Translations under genes and position numbers: made by a program | Shown: in pieces, positions 6,171 to 14,640 of the stretch | Numbering within the stretch: the first letter of the stretch is position 1 | How the letters are laid out: every line of letters starts with the position of its first letter | Assembly: GCA_040902925.1 (NCBI GenBank) | Contig: JBBDWJ010000256.1 | Location: 1-16,543, forward strand | From: JBBDWJ01 sp040902925 | GTDB taxonomy: Bacteria; Acidobacteriota; Terriglobia; Bryobacterales; UBA6623 | Direction: 5' to 3' | DNA length: 16,543 bases | Notes under the pieces: generated by a model | Told to the model about the DNA's origin: nothing | What the model saw: only the letters and a program-made list of their open reading frames with translations | Databases searched by the model: none

Positions 6171-7247
6171 CTAGAACGTAATGTTCACTAGGCCATCGCC
6201 TTCGGATTTCATGTTGCGGATGCTGATCTGCGCCGCCAGATTTTTCGCAACGAACGAGAAGGCCTGCGCCGAGGGTGAGTCCGGGTCCTCCAGAACAATC
6301 GGGTGGCCGCTGTCGGAAGTCTCGCGAATCGTCGTCGCCAGCGGAATCTTGCCGAGCACCGGGATGTCCCACTTCTCGCCGGCCTTGTCGGCGCCGCCGC
6401 TGCCAAAGATGTACTCGCGCTCGCCCGTTTTGCGCGATTCCCAATAGCTCATGTTCTCAACGATGCCCAGAATGGGGCACTTGAGCTGGTTGAACATGAT
6501 GATCGCTTTCTCGGCGATATTGACGGCGACAGGCTGCGGCGTCGTTACAACAACCGCGCCGGTAAGCGGAATCCGCTGGCACAGCGTGAGCTGCACGTCG
6601 CCTGTGCCCGGCGGCAGGTCAACGAGCAGATAATCGAGCTCGCCCCATTCGACCTGTCCAAGAAACTGCTCGATCATTTTCGCGAGCATCGGCCCACGCC
6701 AGACGACCGCCTGGTCGGGCTTGACGAAGAAGCCGGCGGAAATGATCTTGACGCCGTGGGCCATTACCGGGAGAATGCCCCGCCCGCCGGCGCGCGGCTG
6801 CTCCTGCGTTCCCATGATCGTCGGTATGCTGGGGCCGTAAATGTCAGCATCCATCAGGCCGACCTGCGCGCCCGTTTGCGCCAAAGCCACGGCGAGATTG
6901 GCCGAGACGGTCGATTTACCGACGCCGCCCTTACCGGAACCGATCGGAATGATGTTGCGGACACCCGGAATCATGCCCTTACCGACTGCGGCAGGATTCG
7001 GCCGTACGTCGGAGGTCATCGTCACCTCGACCGCGTTGACGCCTTCCAACCCCGCAACCGCTTCCTCGGCCTGCCGCTTCAGATCGTCTTTGACGGGGCA
7101 CGCGGGCGTCGTCAACTGAATCTTGAAAGCGACCTTTCCGTCATGAACCTTGAGATCCTGGATAAACCCCAGCGAGACAATATCGCGGTGGAGGTCAGGG
7201 TCAACGACCACCCGCAGCGCATCGAGTACTTGTTCCTGATTAGGCAT
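6171..7247 (-). CDS. apbC: DUF59 + Mrp/ApbC/Nbp35-type P-loop ATPase
   Basis: A 358-residue Fe-S carrier ATPase, cytoplasmic. Residues 5-85 form a DUF59 (MIP18-like) domain with TTPACPVKDDL (Cys50). Residues 95-340 are the P-loop part: deviant Walker A GSGKGGVGKST (103-113), DADIYGPSIPTIMG, and the Walker B region LLVDLPPGTGDVQLTL. Family members bind a labile [4Fe-4S] cluster and pass it to target proteins. Usually a CxxC follows VENMSYF; here the segment is ENMSYWESRKTGEREYIFG with no cysteine. The only cysteines left are 50, 223 and 257. The same loss is, as I recall, seen in HCF101. The gene starts 26 nt after the Rrf2 stop, with only a weak, distant GGGAAAG upstream of the ATG. DUF971 follows. 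The family is firm; the mode of cluster binding is open. Confidence 0.92.
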   Translation of the reverse strand: MPNQEQVLDALRVVVDPDLHRDIVSLGFIQDLKVHDGKVAFKIQLTTPACPVKDDLKRQAEEAVAGLEGVNAVEVTMTSDVRPNPAAVGKGMIPGVRNIIPIGSGKGGVGKSTVSANLAVALAQTGAQVGLMDADIYGPSIPTIMGTQEQPRAGGRGILPVMAHGVKIISAGFFVKPDQAVVWRGPMLAKMIEQFLGQVEWGELDYLLVDLPPGTGDVQLTLCQRIPLTGAVVVTTPQPVAVNIAEKAIIMFNQLKCPILGIVENMSYWESRKTGEREYIFGSGGADKAGEKWDIPVLGKIPLATTIRETSDSGHPIVLEDPDSPSAQAFSFVAKNLAAQISIRNMKSEGDGLVNITF

Positions 7248-7273
7248 GTGTCGTCTGTTGTCTTTCCCATCGG

Positions 7274-7777
7274 CTAGCGCAGCGGCTCGAGGCTGGGCCC
7301 CGCGGCGGCAGTCGAGGACCCGGTCAACACGACGAGGTCATTGACGAAAACGTCCATCGCTTGCTCGTTCCGCAGCAGGTCTTTGAGCGTCGTCTGGCTC
7401 AGCAGTTGGTCGACCACCCTCTGAACGGCCCGCCACAGCGAACGGATCGAGCAGTTGATCGAATGCGTGCACTGGTCTTCGTTGCCGGCGAACTTTTCGC
7501 AGAACTCGCCGGTGAAAAGCCTGCTGCCGAGCACCGCGAGCACCTCGCTCACCGGGATTTTGTCCGCGGGCCGTGCGACCCGGTAGCCGCCCGAAGCGCC
7601 GCGCTCGCTGTGAATGAGGCCGCCCTCGCGCAGCGCGCGGAGTATCTTGGCGACATAAGGAACCGAGATACCCTCGGCCTGACTGATCTCGGGGATCGTG
7701 AGGCTCGTTCCCGGGCCGGCCGCCGCCAGCCTCAGCATGCAACGCAGCCCGTACTCTTCCTGTGCGCTAAACTGCAT
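7274..7777 (-). CDS. Rrf2-family transcriptional regulator (SUF regulator candidate)
   Basis: A 167-residue winged-helix regulator. The N-terminus (FSAQEEYGLRCMLRLAA, IPEISQAEGISVPYVAKILRAL, GLIHSERGASGGYRVARP) is the Rrf2 DNA-binding domain. Cys93, Cys103 and Cys109 lie in the region where IscR, SufR-like and NsrR proteins hold an Fe-S cluster, here as C-x9-C-x5-C compared with C-x5-C-x5-C in E. coli IscR. Cluster binding is inferred. The natural target is this operon, perhaps through the palindrome at 14185-14198. The start is ATG 7777, with AAGG about 10 nt upstream; a GTG at 7780 directly precedes it. Unusually it sits seventh in the cluster, after sufT with a 98-nt gap, so it might also have its own promoter. 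Confidence 0.92.
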   Translation of the reverse strand: MQFSAQEEYGLRCMLRLAAAGPGTSLTIPEISQAEGISVPYVAKILRALREGGLIHSERGASGGYRVARPADKIPVSEVLAVLGSRLFTGEFCEKFAGNEDQCTHSINCSIRSLWRAVQRVVDQLLSQTTLKDLLRNEQAMDVFVNDLVVLTGSSTAAAGPSLEPLR

Positions 7778-7875
7778 CACTCACCGCCTTCACGCGAGAT
7801 GGGAACCGCCGCCAGCAAGACACCGGCGACTGCTCCGCCAGCCAGTTCCTGTACTGTCTCTACTTCTTATCCAAC

Positions 7876-8469
7876 TCACAGAATGTTCAGCGTCAGCTTC
7901 GCGGCATCCGACATTCTGTTTGGCGTCCACGTTGGATCGAAAACGATCTCGACGTTCGCCGATTGGATTTCGTCCATGGCCTCGACCTTGAACTTGACCT
8001 CGTTCGGCAGCGATTGCGCCGCCGGGCAGTTCGGCGCCGTCAATGTCATCGTGACGTGCGCGTGGCCTTCGTCGTTGACGTCAACGGCGTAGATCAAGCC
8101 CAACTCGTAGATGTTGACCGGGATCTCCGGGTCATAGCAGGTCTTGATCACGTCGATGATCTTCCTGTTGATTTCGGGACCTTCGTCGGGATGAGGGTCG
8201 GGATCTACCGCCGGGTACGCTGATTCGTCCGCCGCCGGTCTAGCCGGTACGCCGGAAGGTCGAGACGGAGTTATCGGCAAGGCGCTACCGACCTGTGTCT
8301 GACGTCTGGACTCGCCGGAATCGGAACCCGCTGACGACGCAGCTCCTGGGGATGCCGCCGGCTCGCCTTGTTGCGGCATAGCGGGCTCGGACTGCTCCCT
8401 CGCGGCCGACGGCTCGTCCGACTTCGTCATCCAGCCTGTCACGGATTGCCAAAGATTCTTGGTCGCCAT
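7876..8469 (-). CDS. sufT: SufT, DUF59 (MIP18-like) Fe-S maturation factor with long N-terminal tail
   Basis: A 197-residue protein. Residues 98-197 are the DUF59 domain (INRKIIDVIKTCYDPEIPVN, IYELGLIYAVDV, MTLTAPNCPAAQSLP, DPTWTPNRMSDAAKL) with the conserved Cys148 and a second Cys111. SufT proteins help Fe-S protein maturation in SUF-containing bacteria; the exact step is unsettled. Residues 1-95 are rich in Ser, Ala, Pro, Glu and Gly and look disordered, with only the start (NLWQSVTGWM) possibly a short amphipathic helix. SufT of other bacteria is often just the domain, about 100-180 residues. ATG 8469 is preceded by GGAG at 5 nt. It follows sufU by 60 nt. Confidence 0.87.
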   Translation of the reverse strand: MATKNLWQSVTGWMTKSDEPSAAREQSEPAMPQQGEPAASPGAASSAGSDSGESRRQTQVGSALPITPSRPSGVPARPAADESAYPAVDPDPHPDEGPEINRKIIDVIKTCYDPEIPVNIYELGLIYAVDVNDEGHAHVTMTLTAPNCPAAQSLPNEVKFKVEAMDEIQSANVEIVFDPTWTPNRMSDAAKLTLNIL

Positions 8470-8529
8470 GTCTGCTCCAATCCCTTAAGAGCGGGGCGCG
8501 CTCGATCGCCGCTTGCTCCCAAATTCCTC

Positions 8530-8982
8530 TCACTCCGTCTTCGCCGTCTCTCCGCCGTGCAGCGCGCTCTTGAGGGTGTGCCATGCGAGCGTGGCGCATT
8601 TGACGCGGGCTGGAAACTCGCTGACGCCGGCGAACACCGCCAGCTTGCCGAGGTGGATTCCCGCGTGAGCAGGATCTTGCGGGCCGGTCACCAGCGTATG
8701 GAACGTCTCAAACAGACTTTGAGCCTGATCGAGCGTACGGCCCTTCAACGTCTCGGTCATGATCGAGGCCGACGCGGTCGAAATCGCGCAGCCCGCGCCG
8801 ACGAAGCTCACGTCGCGGATCACGCCTTCGCCATCCACCTTCAGGTAAAGCTTCAGGCGGTCGCCGCATAGCGGGTTGAAGCCCTCGGCGAAATAGTTGT
8901 GGTCGGCGATTTCGCGGAAGTTGCGCGGACGCTTGCTGTGGTCCACGATCAACTCCTGATACAAATCGCGCAGGTCTGACAT
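8530..8982 (-). CDS. sufU: SufU, zinc-dependent sulfurtransferase / SUF partner
   Basis: A 150-residue protein of the IscU-like family. The three conserved cysteines are in NPLCGD (Cys39), GAGCAIS (Cys65) and VKCATLAWH (Cys129), and Asp41 follows the first. SufU (Bacillus type) holds zinc with these residues and accepts persulfide sulfur from SufS. An insertion of about 20 residues between Cys65 and Cys129 relative to IscU (region 93-115) is typical of SufU and separates it from IscU. The start ATG 8982 is 17 nt after the sufS stop, with AAAGGAG overlapping the end of sufS. Directly paired with sufS, it forms the expected donor-acceptor couple. Confidence 0.93.
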   Translation of the reverse strand: MSDLRDLYQELIVDHSKRPRNFREIADHNYFAEGFNPLCGDRLKLYLKVDGEGVIRDVSFVGAGCAISTASASIMTETLKGRTLDQAQSLFETFHTLVTGPQDPAHAGIHLGKLAVFAGVSEFPARVKCATLAWHTLKSALHGGETAKTE

Positions 8983-8999
8983 CTGGCCGATCCGCTCCT

Positions 9000-10265
9000 T
9001 TACCCGAACAATTCCTTCGCTTTGCCGATCGCCTGCACCAGGCGGTCAATGTCTTCGCGCGTGTTGTAAAACGCCAGCGAGGCGCGCGCGGTGGCCGGCA
9101 CGCCGAAGAAATCCATTACCGGCTGCGCGCAATGGTGCCCGGCGCGAATGGCCACGCCCTCACGGTCTAGAATCGTACCGAGATCGTGCGCGTGGACGCC
9201 CTCGAGCAGGAATGACAGTACGCTCGCCTTCTCTCTGGCTGTGCCGATGAGCTTCACTCCATCGACCTTCGAGACGGCCTTGGTCGCGTAATCGAGCAGG
9301 TCGTGCTCATAGGCAGCGATGCGGTCGAGGCCCACGCCGTTGAGATAGCGAACCGTCTCGCCCAGCCCAATCGCGTCGGCGATATTCGGCGTGCCGGCTT
9401 CGAACTTGTAGGGCAGCGTGTTGTAAGTCGTTTTCTCGAACGTCACCGAGGCGATCATGTCACCGCCGCCCTGGTACGGCGGCATTTTTTGCAGCAGCTC
9501 ACGCTTACCGTAGAGAATTCCGATGCCGGTCGGCCCGAACATCTTGTGGCTCGACAGGGCGTAGAAATCGCAGTCCAGCTCGCGCACATTCACTTTCATG
9601 TGCGGCACGGCCTGCGCGCCGTCGATCAGAACTGGGATGCCGCGTTTGTGAGCCAGCTCGATGATCCGTTTCACCGGGTTGATGGTGCCAAGAGCGTTCG
9701 AGACGTGCGTCACGGCGACGATGCGCGTCCTGTCGGAGAGCAGCTTCTCGAACTCATCCATCAGCAGCTCGCCGGCTTGATTGATGGGAGCGACGCGAAG
9801 CTTCGCCCCGCGCTCCTCGCACAACATCTGCCAGGGCACGATGTTCGAGTGGTGCTCGATGGCCGAAATCAATACTTCATCGCCGGACTTGACATGCGTC
9901 CGTCCATAGCTGTGAGCGACCAGGTTGATCGACTCGGTCGTGCCGCGCGTGTAGATGACCTCCGACGAATCGCCGGCCCCGAGGAACTTCTGGACCTCGA
10001 CGCGCGCGTTTTCGTAATCCTCGGTGGCGCGCTGGCTCAGCTCATGCACGCCGCGGTGAACGTTAGCGCAATCCTCGAGATAAAACTTGCGGATGGCCTC
10101 AATAACCGCCAGCGGCTTCTGCGACGTGGCGGCGTTGTCGAGGTACACAAGCGGCTTGCCGTGAACGCTTTGATTCAGCGCCGGAAAATCCTTGCGGTAG
10201 GCCGCCGCGTCCAATGGCTCCAGCGTCGCCGGGCCGGAAACAGGCGCTGAGTGAACCGTACTCAT
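9000..10265 (-). CDS. sufS: SufS, group II cysteine desulfurase
   Basis: A PLP enzyme of 421 residues that converts cysteine to alanine and carries the sulfur as persulfide to SufU. Key residues are visible: the PLP lysine Lys241 in ALSSHKMFGPTG, the active-site Cys379 in RAGHHCAQPVM, LDNAATSQKP near the start, AIEHHSNIVPW, and LIDGAQAVPH with the PLP-binding Asp. The RAGHHCA form with a short loop is the group II (SufS/CsdA) type. The start ATG overlaps the sufD stop as ATGA (10262-10265), so translation is probably coupled. The N-terminus has about 15 extra residues before the usual start (SAPVSGPATLEPLD). Everything needed for activity appears present. Confidence 0.96.
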   Translation of the reverse strand: MSTVHSAPVSGPATLEPLDAAAYRKDFPALNQSVHGKPLVYLDNAATSQKPLAVIEAIRKFYLEDCANVHRGVHELSQRATEDYENARVEVQKFLGAGDSSEVIYTRGTTESINLVAHSYGRTHVKSGDEVLISAIEHHSNIVPWQMLCEERGAKLRVAPINQAGELLMDEFEKLLSDRTRIVAVTHVSNALGTINPVKRIIELAHKRGIPVLIDGAQAVPHMKVNVRELDCDFYALSSHKMFGPTGIGILYGKRELLQKMPPYQGGGDMIASVTFEKTTYNTLPYKFEAGTPNIADAIGLGETVRYLNGVGLDRIAAYEHDLLDYATKAVSKVDGVKLIGTAREKASVLSFLLEGVHAHDLGTILDREGVAIRAGHHCAQPVMDFFGVPATARASLAFYNTREDIDRLVQAIGKAKELFG

Positions 10266-11626
10266 TGCTTCTCCTTTCCCCGCTTCGCCTGGGGCGCCTC
10301 GATTTCAGGCACGCGCGTCAGCCAGTTCATCAACTGTGCCTCGAAGTGATCGCGGATCGGCTCGATCTTGATCCGCTCGAGAATATCGGCGGCGAAAGCG
10401 TAGGTCAGCAGGTTGCGCGCTTCCTTGCGGTTAATGCCGCGCGAGCGCAAGTAAAACATCGACTCTTTGTCGAGCTGCCCGACTGTCGCTCCATGCGTAC
10501 AGCGCACGTCGTTGGCGTCGATTTCGAGCTGCGGCTTGGTGTTGACTTCGGCCTCTCGCGAAAGCAGCAGGTTCTTGTTGTTCTGAATGGCGTCCGTCTT
10601 CTGCGCGTCGGCGCGGACGATGATTTTTCCGTTGAACACGCCGGTCGAGCGGCCGTCGAGCACGCCTTTGTAAAGCTGATGGCTCGTACAGTGCGGCTTG
10701 GCATGATCGATCAGCGTGTGATGATCGACGTGCTGCGAGCCGTTGACCGCGTAGAGGCCGTTGAGGTCGCAGTGGCTGCCTTCATCGTTGAGCAGGACGT
10801 TGATGTCGTTGCGTACCAGCGCGCCGCCGAACGAGAGCGAATGGGTCGCAATCGTGGTGTTGCGTCCGGCGATCAACTCGATCAGGCCGGTATGAAATGC
10901 CTGCAACTCTTCATGCTGGATCTTGTAAAGCTCGACATGAGAGTTCTCGCCGGCAAGCACTTCGACGACGCTGTTTGTCCAATAGAGATTGGCGCCGAGG
11001 CCGTAATAGCTCTCGATGATCGACGCTTCGGATTGGCTGCCCGCCTCGATGAGCAGCCGCGGATGCGTCACACGGTTCGTCTCCGCCGCGGTCGAGAGAA
11101 ACAGCAGGTGAATCGGCTCGGAGACCACCGTGCGGTCGGGAATCCGCACAAACGCGCCGTCCTGGAAGAAGGCCGTATTGAGCGCCGTCAGCGCATGGTC
11201 ATCGACGTCGGCGTGCCGGCTCAGGTGTTCTTCAATTAGGGACGGATCGCTTGCGGCGACAGCGGCCAGGCTTTCCACGCGGACTCCGCCGGGTAAAGAG
11301 CCCGGCTGCGAAAGGCCGGCCCGGAATTGGCCGTCCACGAAAACCAGCCGCGCACCGCTGAGCCCCAGTCCGAGCTTTTCCACCGTCTCGATGGGGACCT
11401 TTGCGGCGCTCGAAGACGCCAGCCGGAAGTCGCCGCGGGCGATGGGCGCCAGGTTGGTGTATTTGTATTCCTCGTGGCGCGGCGTCGGGAAGCCGGTCCG
11501 CGAGAAACGCTCGAACGCCACCTCACGCCGCTGGCGAAGCCACGCCGGCTCCACGCTTTGGCGATCCTTCAGGTCCGTGAACTGGTCCAAAAAGGGGCCG
11601 ATGTTTTTTTCCGTTGCAACTACCAT
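10262..11626 (-). CDS. sufD: SufD, Fe-S scaffold complex subunit
   Basis: A 454-residue protein of the SufB/SufD beta-helix family. Signs are EEYKYTNLAPIARGDF near the N-terminus (residues 50-70), a long variable middle, and the C-terminal DVRCTHGATVGQLDKESMFYL, SRGINRKEARNLLTYAFAADIL block typical of SufD. SufD pairs with SufB in the SufBC2D complex, where it is needed for iron acquisition. The Cys and His in RCTHG are the conserved pair of SufD. ATG 11626 lies 15 nt after the sufC stop with AAGG-type purines upstream. It overlaps sufS by 4 nt. Confidence 0.95.
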   Translation of the reverse strand: MVVATEKNIGPFLDQFTDLKDRQSVEPAWLRQRREVAFERFSRTGFPTPRHEEYKYTNLAPIARGDFRLASSSAAKVPIETVEKLGLGLSGARLVFVDGQFRAGLSQPGSLPGGVRVESLAAVAASDPSLIEEHLSRHADVDDHALTALNTAFFQDGAFVRIPDRTVVSEPIHLLFLSTAAETNRVTHPRLLIEAGSQSEASIIESYYGLGANLYWTNSVVEVLAGENSHVELYKIQHEELQAFHTGLIELIAGRNTTIATHSLSFGGALVRNDINVLLNDEGSHCDLNGLYAVNGSQHVDHHTLIDHAKPHCTSHQLYKGVLDGRSTGVFNGKIIVRADAQKTDAIQNNKNLLLSREAEVNTKPQLEIDANDVRCTHGATVGQLDKESMFYLRSRGINRKEARNLLTYAFAADILERIKIEPIRDHFEAQLMNWLTRVPEIEAPQAKRGKEKQ

Positions 11627-11641
11627 TCGCGTCCGCCCTTC

Positions 11642-12415
11642 TTAGGAAGCCACCAGTTGGCCTTGCTTGGTTGCTTCTTCTTCGATCCAGCCGTAGCCCT
11701 TTTCTTCCAGCTCGAGCGCCAGGCTTTTATCGCCTGATTTGACGATGCGCCCGCCGGCGAGCACGTGGACGTAGTCGGGAACGATGTAGTCGAGCAGCCG
11801 CTGATAGTGCGTCACGACGACGATGGCGCGCTCGGCGCTGCGCATGGCGTTGACGCCCTCGGCGACAAGCTTGAGCGCATCAATATCGAGACCCGAGTCG
11901 GTCTCGTCGAGAATGGCGAGCTTCGGCTCGAGCACCGTCATCTGAAAGATCTCGTTGCGTTTCTTTTCGCCGCCCGAAAAACCCATGTTCACCGCGCGCG
12001 TCATCATGGCGTCGTCCATCTTGAGCAGCTTCATTCGCTCCTTGACCATGGCCATGAAATCGACGGCGTCGAGATCAGACTGGCCGCGGTGTTCACGGAT
12101 GGCGTTCAGCGCCGTCCGCAGGAAATACATGTTGCTGACGCCGGGGATCTCCACCGGGTACTGGAAGGCCATGAAGATGCCTTCCTGAGCGCGCACCTCG
12201 GGGTCCATATCGAGTAGATCTTTGCCTTCGTAGGTGACGCTGCCGCCAGTAACTTCATAGGCGTCACGGCCGGCTAGCACTCCGGCGAGCGTGCTCTTGC
12301 CTGAACCGTTGGGGCCCATGATGGCATGCACTTCGCCCTTTTTTACGTTCAGGCTGATGCCCTTGAGGATTTGTTTGTCTTCGACTTTGACTGCCAGGTT
12401 TTTAACTTCGAGCAT
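11642..12415 (-). CDS. sufC: SufC, ABC-type ATPase of the SUF scaffold
   Basis: A 257-residue soluble ABC ATPase. Walker A is GPNGSGKST (34-42), the Q-loop lies in FMAFQYPVEIPG, the signature is FSGGEKKRNEI (146-156), and Walker B is LAILDETDSGLD (167-178), with the SufC-typical ETDSGLD ending. Switch His is in VVTHYQR. It drives conformational change of SufB-SufD during cluster assembly. The start ATG 12415 has AAGGGA about 6 nt upstream. A 147-nt gap with a GC-rich hairpin separates it from sufB, while sufD follows after 15 nt. Confidence 0.97.
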   Translation of the reverse strand: MLEVKNLAVKVEDKQILKGISLNVKKGEVHAIMGPNGSGKSTLAGVLAGRDAYEVTGGSVTYEGKDLLDMDPEVRAQEGIFMAFQYPVEIPGVSNMYFLRTALNAIREHRGQSDLDAVDFMAMVKERMKLLKMDDAMMTRAVNMGFSGGEKKRNEIFQMTVLEPKLAILDETDSGLDIDALKLVAEGVNAMRSAERAIVVVTHYQRLLDYIVPDYVHVLAGGRIVKSGDKSLALELEEKGYGWIEEEATKQGQLVAS

Positions 12416-12445
12416 GGTGTTCCCTTGATTAGTTATCTGTTCAGG

Positions 12446-12465
12446 CGCCGCGTCAGCGTGCGGCG
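12446..12465. promoter_or_regulatory. GC-rich hairpin between sufB and sufC
   Basis: CGCCGC (12446-12451) and GCGGCG (12460-12465) form a perfect 6-bp stem with an 8-nt loop, about 30 nt before the sufC start on the minus strand. No T-run follows, so readthrough is likely. A second imperfect GGCGC/GCGCC pairing lies closer to sufB. This is the widest gap between sufB and sufU and could adjust the amounts of the two parts of the operon. Role is inferred. Confidence 0.4.
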
Positions 12466-12562
12466 GAATTGCCTATTGGCGGTGCCGCGGCTGCTGGGCC
12501 TAGCGTGGCTGGCGCGTTTCGGGCGCAGGACTGGGTTGAATGCGCCTGTCCTACCCGGGCGC

Positions 12563-14011
<1,449 letters not shown>

Positions 14012-14160
14012 GACAACTCCTGTTTCTCAGCAACCAAAGAATGGGCCGTATTGCGTTTCCGTTCTTCCGGCTCCATCGCGGGGACCACCGCTCGATTTGC
14101 GAGCAAACCAACCCTTCGGCCGACAATCTGTACCGAGTTGTATGGGATTGGTCTACTGTC

Positions 14161-14190
14161 AGAATAGCGAATACTATACTGCCACGTCAA
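14161..14190 (-). promoter_or_regulatory. candidate suf operon promoter
   Basis: On the minus strand TTGACG (14185-14190) is followed by an 18-nt spacer and TATTCT (14161-14166). A transcript would begin near 14154 and carry a leader of about 140 nt before sufB. A second -10-like sequence, TATAGT, lies inside the spacer, and TGATAGAAT (14334-14342) is another candidate further upstream. The -35 hexamer is one arm of the palindrome at 14185-14198. Confidence 0.45.
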
Positions 14191-14198
14191 GATTGACG
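14185..14198. promoter_or_regulatory. palindrome overlapping the suf -35, candidate operator
   Basis: CGTCAA-GA-TTGACG is a perfect inverted repeat with 6-bp arms and a 2-nt centre. It covers the -35-like TTGACG of the candidate suf promoter on the minus strand, and its other arm offers a TTGACG reading the other way. A dimeric regulator bound here would block RNA polymerase. The Rrf2 protein encoded in the same cluster is the obvious candidate, but I know of no matching published motif, so the link is inferred. Confidence 0.5.
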
Positions 14199-14537
14199 CC
14201 GCTACACCGTCCATTGCTACGTAAATGATAGATTCAAAACCGCTAACGGCCATACCAAGAGGTCCGGGAAATGTCTAAAAGATCCCGCCGTCAGGCCGTC
14301 TCGCGACCCCAAAAGAGCGCCAGGGGACTGAGCATTCTATCACCACGACCGAATCGTTTCCGCCAGCCGTCGTGGGTAATCGCTGGTCGAGAGCGTTCAG
14401 CCGTCATCACACACATCTCTTGCAATGGATGCCGATTTGGCTGCCATAAGAGGCCGTCAAGCTCCAATTGCTTCTGAGGATCAACTCACACCAATGCTCG
14501 ATATCTCGGTTTCGAGGTGGTGTCCTCCCCCACGCGG

Positions 14538-14546
14538 TGATATACT
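14538..14546 (+). promoter_or_regulatory. extended -10 of the PIN-TRAM/ispD unit
   Basis: TGATATACT contains the -10 hexamer TATACT (14541-14546) preceded by TG-n, an extended -10. No good -35 is visible 16-18 nt upstream, as expected for extended -10 promoters. The leader to the GTG at 14641 would be about 88 nt. It has the same TGATA-x-x-x-T form as the lysozyme promoter candidate. Confidence 0.45.
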
Positions 14547-14640
14547 TTGGTCGGTTTTTAGGGGTGTAGACCTAGTATTGCGTCTTCATACAGTCCCTTA
14601 GCCTCGCGCCCCTGATCCCTGACGATGAGGAGGTTTTGTC

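Larger units (their letters stand above)
14012..14640. other. intergenic region between sufB and the PIN-TRAM gene
   Basis: A 629-bp divergent control region. It holds a candidate suf promoter with a palindrome (14161-14198), an extended -10-like TGATAGAAT on the minus strand (14334-14342), and an extended -10 for the PIN-TRAM gene on the plus strand (14538-14546). Small frames exist (14271-14477 plus, 14008-14253 minus), but neither resembles a known protein. The stretch 14200-14520 otherwise shows nothing I can name. Confidence 0.6.

Noticed and set aside
6303..7277. Long plus-strand frame of 324 codons opposite the Mrp-type ATPase
   Set aside because: Antisense shadow of a strongly recognised gene, a common effect of GC-rich codon use.
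14077..14253. Long form of the minus-strand frame upstream of sufB (81 codons)
   Set aside because: It would begin upstream of the candidate suf promoter and has no protein-like features; only the short 22-codon part lies within the predicted transcript.
14271..14477. 68-codon plus-strand frame (MSKRSRRQ...) with AAGAGG upstream
   Set aside because: Arg/Ser-rich with no recognisable domain, lies in the control region, and resembles a chance frame in GC-rich DNA. Conservation in relatives would change this.
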